A stretch of 11,857 nucleotides of DNA from Cryomorphaceae bacterium (lineage in GTDB: Bacteria; Bacteroidota; Bacteroidia; Flavobacteriales; Schleiferiaceae), in assembly GCA_003445735.1 (NCBI GenBank), contig DMCR01000036.1, positions 2,722 to 14,578 of the forward strand, given 5' to 3'. A model generated the notes under the pieces. It was not told the origin of the DNA. It was given only the letters and a program-made list of their open reading frames with translations, and searched no databases. The position numbers were made by a program, and so were the translations under genes. The first letter of the stretch is position 1. Each line of letters opens with the position of its first letter. Below, piece after piece: positions 7,641 through 11,857 of this stretch.

Positions 7641-8988
7641 TCTTGAATTGGCGGCCGCGGTCCTCGTAGTTTTCGAATAAATCGAAAGACGCACAGCAAG
7701 GACTCAATAAGACTACATCGCCTTTTTCCGCCAGGCGCGAAGCCTTACGCACTGCTTTTTCCATAGAATCTGTATCTATGACTTCAACCACGCCTTGGAA
7801 CGCTTCGATGATTTTGCTGTTGTCGGCACCCAGCGCAACAATGGCTTTCACTTTGTTTTGTGTCAAAGACATTAACTCGTTGTAGTCGTTGCCTTTATCT
7901 ACGCCACCGACGATCCAAACGACCGGCTGACTCTGGCATTCAAGCGCGTAGTAGGTAGCGTTGACATTGGTCGCCTTGCTGTCGTTGATGTATTCAACCC
8001 CACTGATGTTCAGGACGCTTTCCAAGCGGTGCTCCAGGGCGTCGAATGAAGCCAGTTTCGTGCGAATGGTTTCTTTGCGGATGTTCATTAAAGTGCTGCC
8101 AAGTCCTGCAGCCATGCTGTTGTACATGTTGTGCTTGCCCTGTAGGGCCAATTCTTCAATTGTCATTACTTCGTTGTTTATAGTTATTTCTATGGTTTTA
8201 TTCAATGCTTTTGCTTTGCGGAATTCACTCCCGTTTTCTTGAATGCCGAAGGCTATCATGTTCGGGAGTGATCCTTTTTCGAGGTGCGGCGCGAGATGTT
8301 CCATGGTGATGGGGTCGTCGTCGCAGAAGAGGAAGAAGCCCTCTTTTTTGGTGTATTCGAGCATCTGCAACTTGCTTGCAGCGTATTCGCTTTTGCTGTA
8401 ATTGTAGCGGTCGAGGTGGTCCGGGGTAATGTTAGTGAGGATGCCTACCATTGGGTAGAGGTGGCGTGCATCATCTAATTGGAAACTACTCACCTCCAAA
8501 ACGATGACCTCAGGATCTCCGGCCTGTGCCTCCATGCGTTCCGCCAAAGCGCGACCTAAACTCAAGCCAATATTCCCCGCCAAAATGCAGTCTTTCTCCC
8601 CATCGATTATGTGGTGGCACAGGGCGGCCGTGGTGGTCTTTCCATTGCTTCCAGTTACGGCAACAATAGGGGCTTCGGTGTAGAGTGTCGCCCAGTCAAC
8701 TTCTCCCATTAAGGGAATCCCTGCAGCCTTCACGGCCTGCACGACTGGGGTGGTGTGCTTGATACCGGGACTCTTGATGACCCCATCTGCCGCTAAAATG
8801 CGCTCTAGGGTATGCCCGCCTTCCTCGTGTTCCACGCCCCACTGTTCGAGCAGTGCCTTGTCGGAAGCGCTCAAGCTGCCGTACTCGCTTAGGAAAGCGC
8901 GCACGCCTACACGAGCAGCCAGCTGTGCTGCGCCCATACCGCTTTCGCCGGCACCGAGAATGGCAATATGTCCGTAGGTGTGGTTCAA
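7621..8988 (-). CDS. murD: UDP-N-acetylmuramoylalanine--D-glutamate ligase MurD
   Basis: Cytoplasmic ATP-dependent ligase of 455 residues that adds D-Glu to UDP-MurNAc-L-Ala. Residues 7-20 (HIAILGAGESGMGA) form the N-terminal nucleotide-sugar loop. The P-loop TGSNGKTT is at 112-119, EVSSFQL at 165-171 and DHLDRY at 190-195. K206 matches the carbamylated lysine of the family. GKHN is at 284-287, the EHR motif at 319-321, NDSKATN at 335-341 and a final SPCCASFDLFENYEDRG block near 434-450, all as expected for MurD. The start codon appears to be TTG (8986-8988). An in-frame TAA, which is the mraY stop, sits one codon upstream at 8992-8994, and the first in-frame ATG falls inside the conserved glycine loop (residue 18). 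Three bases separate it from mraY, and its 3' end overlaps ftsW. Confidence 0.96.
   Translation of the reverse strand: MNHTYGHIAILGAGESGMGAAQLAARVGVRAFLSEYGSLSASDKALLEQWGVEHEEGGHTLERILAADGVIKSPGIKHTTPVVQAVKAAGIPLMGEVDWATLYTEAPIVAVTGSNGKTTTAALCHHIIDGEKDCILAGNIGLSLGRALAERMEAQAGDPEVIVLEVSSFQLDDARHLYPMVGILTNITPDHLDRYNYSKSEYAASKLQMLEYTKKEGFFLFCDDDPITMEHLAPHLEKGSLPNMIAFGIQENGSEFRKAKALNKTIEITINNEVMTIEELALQGKHNMYNSMAAGLGSTLMNIRKETIRTKLASFDALEHRLESVLNISGVEYINDSKATNVNATYYALECQSQPVVWIVGGVDKGNDYNELMSLTQNKVKAIVALGADNSKIIEAFQGVVEVIDTDSMEKAVRKASRLAEKGDVVLLSPCCASFDLFENYEDRGRQFKNAIRNL
8986..8988 (-). other. TTG start codon of murD
   Basis: The plus strand reads caa here, giving TTG in murD. The in-frame codons upstream are AAC and then the mraY stop TAA, so initiation cannot be further upstream. 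The first ATG downstream would remove most of the conserved GAGESG loop. No clear Shine-Dalgarno sequence precedes it; the upstream sequence is A-rich (ATAAAAC), which is compatible with the weak Shine-Dalgarno use known in Bacteroidota. An ATT codon at residue 8 is the only other nearby rare-start possibility. Confidence 0.75.
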
Positions 8989-8991
8989 GTT

Positions 8992-10221
8992 TTATCGAAG
9001 TTTGAGGGTGGCGATGGCAAAGACGGCGAGCATGATGCCCACGATCCAAAATCTGGTCACGATTTTAGTTTCGGGGTAGCCCTTCTTTTGATAGTGGTGG
9101 TGGAGGGGGCTCATTAAGAAGATGCGTCGGCCTTCACCGTATTTCTTTTTGGTGTATTTGAAGTAGCTCACCTGAAGGATGACACTGACATTCTCGGCGA
9201 GGAAGACCCCCGCGATGATCGGTAATAGGAACTCTTTGCGCACGGCAAGGGCCAGCACTGCGATGATGGCACCGATGGCGAGAGAGCCAGTATCTCCCAT
9301 AAATACTTGGGCTGGGAAGCTGTTGTACCACAAGAAACCGATGGCAGCCCCTATAAAGGCGGCGGTAAAGATCACGAGCTCACCAGTGTTCGGGATGTAC
9401 ATGATGTTGAGGTAGTTGGAGAAAACGATAGAACCACTAACGTAGGCGAGCACGAGTAGGGCAACACCGGCGATGGCCGAGGTTCCTGTGGCGAGTCCAT
9501 CCAGTCCGTCGGTGAGGTTAGCACCGTTGGATACGGCGGTGACGATGAAAATCACTGCGAGAATGTAGATGAACCAGGTCCAATTCGTCCCGAAATCCCC
9601 CATCCAACGGGTGAAAATCTCGTAATCAAACTCATTATCCTTCAAAAACGGTAAGGTGGTTTTGGTGCTCTTGACTGGATCGCTGTAGGACGGGATTTCC
9701 GGAGCGGACTCCCAGGTTTCTACTTGTACTGTAGGCACTTTTTCTTTGATGGTCACTTCTGGATGGAAGTAGAGGGTGCTGCCCACGATAATTCCAAGGC
9801 CAATTTGGCCGATCACCTTAAAGATGCCGCGCAATCCTTTCTTGTCTTTTTTGAAGACCTTGATGTAATCGTCAAGGAATCCGATGGCGCCCATCCAAAG
9901 CGTGGAGACGAGCATGAGGATGATATAAATGTTGTCCAATTTTGCCCAGAGCACCGTTGGAAGCACGATGGCCAAGAGGATGATGACCCCGCCCATGGTT
10001 GGTGTGCCGGCTTTTTGGTTTTGCCCTTCGAGTCCAAGGTCACGCACGGTTTCGCCTATTTGCAGACGGCTTAATCGGTCAATCAATCGCTTTCCAAAGA
10101 GCATTGAGATGATCAAGGATGTGATGATGGCCATGGCCGCGCGGAAGGTAATGTACTGGAATACACCGGCTCCCGGGATATCATAGGCATTGTCCAAATA
10201 TTCAAATAGGTAGTAAAACAT
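8992..10221 (-). CDS. mraY: Phospho-MurNAc-pentapeptide transferase MraY
   Basis: Polytopic membrane enzyme of 409 residues that joins UDP-MurNAc-pentapeptide to undecaprenyl phosphate, forming lipid I. The catalytic Asp pair is in GFLDDYIKV (D117, D118), NLTDGLDGLA is at 235-244, FMGDTGSLAIG at 307-317 (D310) and the SPLHHHY loop at 371-377; all are expected MraY active-site motifs. Membrane segments are evident near 24-43, 77-93, 98-116, 134-151, 217-231, 246-263, 281-299, 314-327, 331-349 and 389-406. It is about 50 residues longer than E. coli MraY (360), the extra length lying at about 152-206 between the fourth and fifth membrane segments. Two bases separate its ATG from the murE stop, and three separate its TAA from the murD start. 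Confidence 0.97.
   Translation of the reverse strand: MFYYLFEYLDNAYDIPGAGVFQYITFRAAMAIITSLIISMLFGKRLIDRLSRLQIGETVRDLGLEGQNQKAGTPTMGGVIILLAIVLPTVLWAKLDNIYIILMLVSTLWMGAIGFLDDYIKVFKKDKKGLRGIFKVIGQIGLGIIVGSTLYFHPEVTIKEKVPTVQVETWESAPEIPSYSDPVKSTKTTLPFLKDNEFDYEIFTRWMGDFGTNWTWFIYILAVIFIVTAVSNGANLTDGLDGLATGTSAIAGVALLVLAYVSGSIVFSNYLNIMYIPNTGELVIFTAAFIGAAIGFLWYNSFPAQVFMGDTGSLAIGAIIAVLALAVRKEFLLPIIAGVFLAENVSVILQVSYFKYTKKKYGEGRRIFLMSPLHHHYQKKGYPETKIVTRFWIVGIMLAVFAIATLKLR
9604..9768 (-). other. Hydrophilic insert in MraY (residues 152-206)
   Basis: This part of mraY encodes a hydrophilic, charged stretch (starting FHPEVTIKEKV, with DPVKSTKTTLPF in the middle) between two clear membrane segments. By the standard MraY topology, with the DD motif facing the cytoplasm, the loop after the fourth segment should face the periplasm. 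It accounts for nearly all of the extra length over E. coli MraY. I believe similar extensions occur in other Bacteroidota MraY proteins, but this is from memory. Its role is unknown. Confidence 0.7.
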
Positions 10222-10223
10222 GG

Positions 10224-11675
10224 TTATGCGTTTATGAAGTGATTGACTTGTTCTACATCGTCGAAGTGATGGCGCTGGCCATGTACTTCTTGGTATTTTT
10301 CATGGCCCTTGCCGGCGATCAGGACCACATCTCCCTCCTTCGCGAGCATTAAGGCGCTCTTGATGGCTTGCTCACGGTCGAGGATGACCAAAACTTTGGA
10401 TTTAAGGTCTGCAGTGATTCCGGCCATCATGTCGTCGAGGATGGCTTGCGGCTCTTCATTGCGGGGGTTATCGCTGGTGAACACGGCTTTGTTGCTCTTG
10501 CTCGCGGCGATTTGAGCCATTTGGGGGCGCTTTCCTTTGTCTCGGTTTCCGCCACAGCCAACGACGGTGATGATATTTCCACTTCCTTTGAGTTTGTCAA
10601 TGGTGTTCAAGACGTTTTTCAAGGCATCCGGGGTGTGCGCATAGTCGACGATGGCGGTGATGCCTCTTCCTTGAATGGTTTGGAATCTGCCCTCCACAGG
10701 TTTGAGCATACTCATGGCGGTGAGGAGTTGCAGTGGATCTTTACCCAATTCTATTCCTACTGCATAAATCGCACAGAGGTTGTAGGCATTGAAATCACCC
10801 ATGATGCGGGTCCAACATTCCTGGTCGTTGATGTGCAGGAGTGTACCATCGAATTGGCGCTCCATGATCTTCACCTTATAATTAGCGGGATGCTTTAATG
10901 CATAGCTGCGCATTTTGGCTTTGGTATCCTGTACCATCGTTTCCCCGTGCTTTACATCTTCGTTGTAGATCGCCACAGCAGAAGATTTTAATCCGTCAAA
11001 GAGGATTTTTTTCGCTGCGATGTAGCCGTTCATGTCCCCGTGGTAATCCAAATGGTCGCGGGTGATGTTGGTAAACACGGCAATATCAAAGTCCACGTGG
11101 GCAGCACGGTGTTGCACCAAGGCGTGGGAGCTCACTTCCATGAAGCAGAACTTCACACCGGCATCGACCATGGCGCGCATGTGGCCTTGAATGGCTAATG
11201 CATCTGGCGTGGTATGGGTCGCTGGAACCATTTCACGACCCATTTTAACATTGATGGTGCTTAACAAGCCGCATTTTTCGCCTTCGAGTTCGGAAAGCAA
11301 GGTGTGCAACAAGGTGGCTACGGTTGTTTTACCATTAGTACCGGTAACGCCCACTACTTTAAGTTGCTCGCTAGGGTTGTCGAACCAATTCGCTGCGATG
11401 GCGCTAAGCGCAAATGCGCTATCACTGGTCTGAATGTAGTGGATGCCTTCACGCGTGTGAGTTGGAATGTGTTCACAAACCACGGCAATTGCTCCACCGT
11501 CTAATGCAGTTTCGATGTATTCATGACCGTCGACTTGGGTACCAGGAATGGCCACGAACAAGCCGTTTTTACCCGATTTCCTGCTGTCGTAACAGACAGA
11601 TTCGATGGCTATTTGGGTGTTGCCCACTATATCCTTGATACGAACACCATACAATAAGTCTTTCAGTAGTTTCAT
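10224..11675 (-). CDS. murE: UDP-MurNAc-tripeptide synthetase MurE (meso-DAP-adding)
   Basis: Cytoplasmic ATP-dependent ligase of 483 residues (from ATG 11675) adding the third stem-peptide residue to UDP-MurNAc-L-Ala-D-Glu. The N-terminal uridine-binding region includes YDSRKSGKNGLFVAIPG (residues 29-45). The P-loop TGTNGKTT is at 111-118 and THTTPD at 153-158. EVSSHAL is at 180-186 and DHLDYHGDM at 207-215, followed by K222, the likely carbamylated lysine. VDYAHTPDAL is at 343-352 and GCGGNRDKGKRP at 373-384. DNPR at 402-405 is the motif associated with meso-diaminopimelate rather than L-lysine specificity. An in-frame ATG at 11702 would add nine residues, but these are the ftsI 3' end read in another frame. 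Starting at 11675 gives the usual MKLLKD N-terminus and an ATGA overlap with the ftsI stop. Confidence 0.96.
   Translation of the reverse strand: MKLLKDLLYGVRIKDIVGNTQIAIESVCYDSRKSGKNGLFVAIPGTQVDGHEYIETALDGGAIAVVCEHIPTHTREGIHYIQTSDSAFALSAIAANWFDNPSEQLKVVGVTGTNGKTTVATLLHTLLSELEGEKCGLLSTINVKMGREMVPATHTTPDALAIQGHMRAMVDAGVKFCFMEVSSHALVQHRAAHVDFDIAVFTNITRDHLDYHGDMNGYIAAKKILFDGLKSSAVAIYNEDVKHGETMVQDTKAKMRSYALKHPANYKVKIMERQFDGTLLHINDQECWTRIMGDFNAYNLCAIYAVGIELGKDPLQLLTAMSMLKPVEGRFQTIQGRGITAIVDYAHTPDALKNVLNTIDKLKGSGNIITVVGCGGNRDKGKRPQMAQIAASKSNKAVFTSDNPRNEEPQAILDDMMAGITADLKSKVLVILDREQAIKSALMLAKEGDVVLIAGKGHEKYQEVHGQRHHFDDVEQVNHFINA
11672..11675 (-). other. ftsI stop / murE start overlap (ATGA)
   Basis: The minus strand reads ATGA here: ATG (11675-11673) opens murE and TGA (11674-11672) closes ftsI. 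The same four-base arrangement occurs at 6414-6417, 5332-5335, 4031-4034 and 3306-3309, which supports this murE start over the ATG 27 bases upstream. Such overlaps usually mean translational coupling by terminating ribosomes. Confidence 0.85.
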
Positions 11676-11857
11676 TGCAGCCAAAGGGTTACGGTGGAAC
11701 ATTGATGGAGTGCAGTGCCTAGGGCAGGCTCCTGCTTGACCACCTTGCCGTGGCCCTGTACTTTGACCTCGAGGCCTGCGGATTCCAAAATCTCCAAGGC
11801 TTCTCTGAGGTCTAAGCTGCGTAGGTTGGGCAAATAATTCTTTTCCAGTGCCTCATG
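11672..11857 (-). CDS. ftsI: Division transpeptidase FtsI (PBP3), C-terminal PASTA end only
   Basis: Only the last 61 codons and the TGA lie in the window; the 5' part is beyond the right edge. The peptide reads NYLPNLRSLDLREALEIL, then ESAGLEVKVQGHGKVVKQEP, then TVTLWLQ. It has the pattern of a PASTA domain: 'P(D/N)L.G....A...L...GL.....G.G.V..Q.P..G', with a terminal hydrophobic beta strand. In Bacteroidota, the dcw-encoded FtsI-type transpeptidase ends in such a domain, and the gene directly upstream of murE is normally ftsI, so both position and motif agree. The catalytic transpeptidase motifs (SxxK, SxN, KTG) cannot be seen here. A spoVD-type name would describe the same protein family. 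Confidence 0.85.
   Translation of the reverse strand, partial: HEALEKNYLPNLRSLDLREALEILESAGLEVKVQGHGKVVKQEPALGTALHQCSTVTLWLQ

Noticed and set aside
10180..10230. A-rich stretch around the murE/mraY junction as a possible promoter
   Set aside because: It lies in the 5' codons of mraY and a two-base gap, and I could not find the Bacteroidota -7 element (TAnnTTTG) with a spaced -33 element on the minus strand.
1..11857. A novel or mobile system (defence, CRISPR, prophage, toxin-antitoxin) hidden in the window
   Set aside because: Nearly every base is accounted for by ten conserved division and peptidoglycan genes in a known order. There are no repeats, integrase-like frames or foreign composition visible by eye.

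Overview
The window is an uninterrupted stretch of a division and cell wall (dcw) cluster. Every gene lies on the minus strand, so transcription runs from high to low coordinates. The gene order in transcription is: 3' end of ftsI (division transpeptidase), murE, mraY, murD, ftsW, murG, murC, ftsQ, ftsA, ftsZ, with ftsZ running off the left edge. This order (no murF between murE and mraY, and no ddl or murB between murC and ftsQ), together with a PASTA-ended FtsI, a MraY with a long extra segment and an FtsZ with a very long acidic tail, points to Bacteroidota, probably a Flavobacteriales-type organism. The phylum call is fairly secure. Anything finer is a guess from general resemblance, because no search was possible.

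Layout: 11672-11857 ftsI 3' end (PASTA domain); 10224-11675 murE; 8992-10221 mraY; 7621-8988 murD; 6414-7640 ftsW; 5332-6417 murG; 4031-5335 murC; 3306-4034 ftsQ; 1945-3309 ftsA; 1-1943 ftsZ (3' truncated). There is essentially no non-coding DNA. Five of the nine junctions are ATGA overlaps, where the start codon overlaps the stop codon of the gene before it. Three are gaps of 1-3 bases, and one (murD/ftsW) is a longer overlap. I saw no terminator, RNA gene, mobile element, CRISPR array or convincing internal promoter, so the block reads as one translationally coupled transcriptional unit whose promoter lies beyond the right edge.

How the genes work together: MurC, MurD and MurE add L-Ala, D-Glu and (from the DNPR motif) meso-diaminopimelate to UDP-MurNAc. 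MurF is not in the window. MraY moves the MurNAc-pentapeptide to undecaprenyl phosphate to give lipid I, and MurG adds GlcNAc to give lipid II. FtsW (SEDS glycosyltransferase) and FtsI (transpeptidase) polymerise and cross-link septal peptidoglycan. FtsQ is a divisome scaffold, and FtsA tethers FtsZ filaments to the membrane.

No new biological system is visible. The points worth a second look are gene-level: a more than 300-residue acidic FtsZ tail with recurring hydrophobic islands, a TTG start for murD forced by an in-frame stop, start-site corrections for murE and ftsW, the MraY insert, and an acidic end after the FtsA membrane helix.
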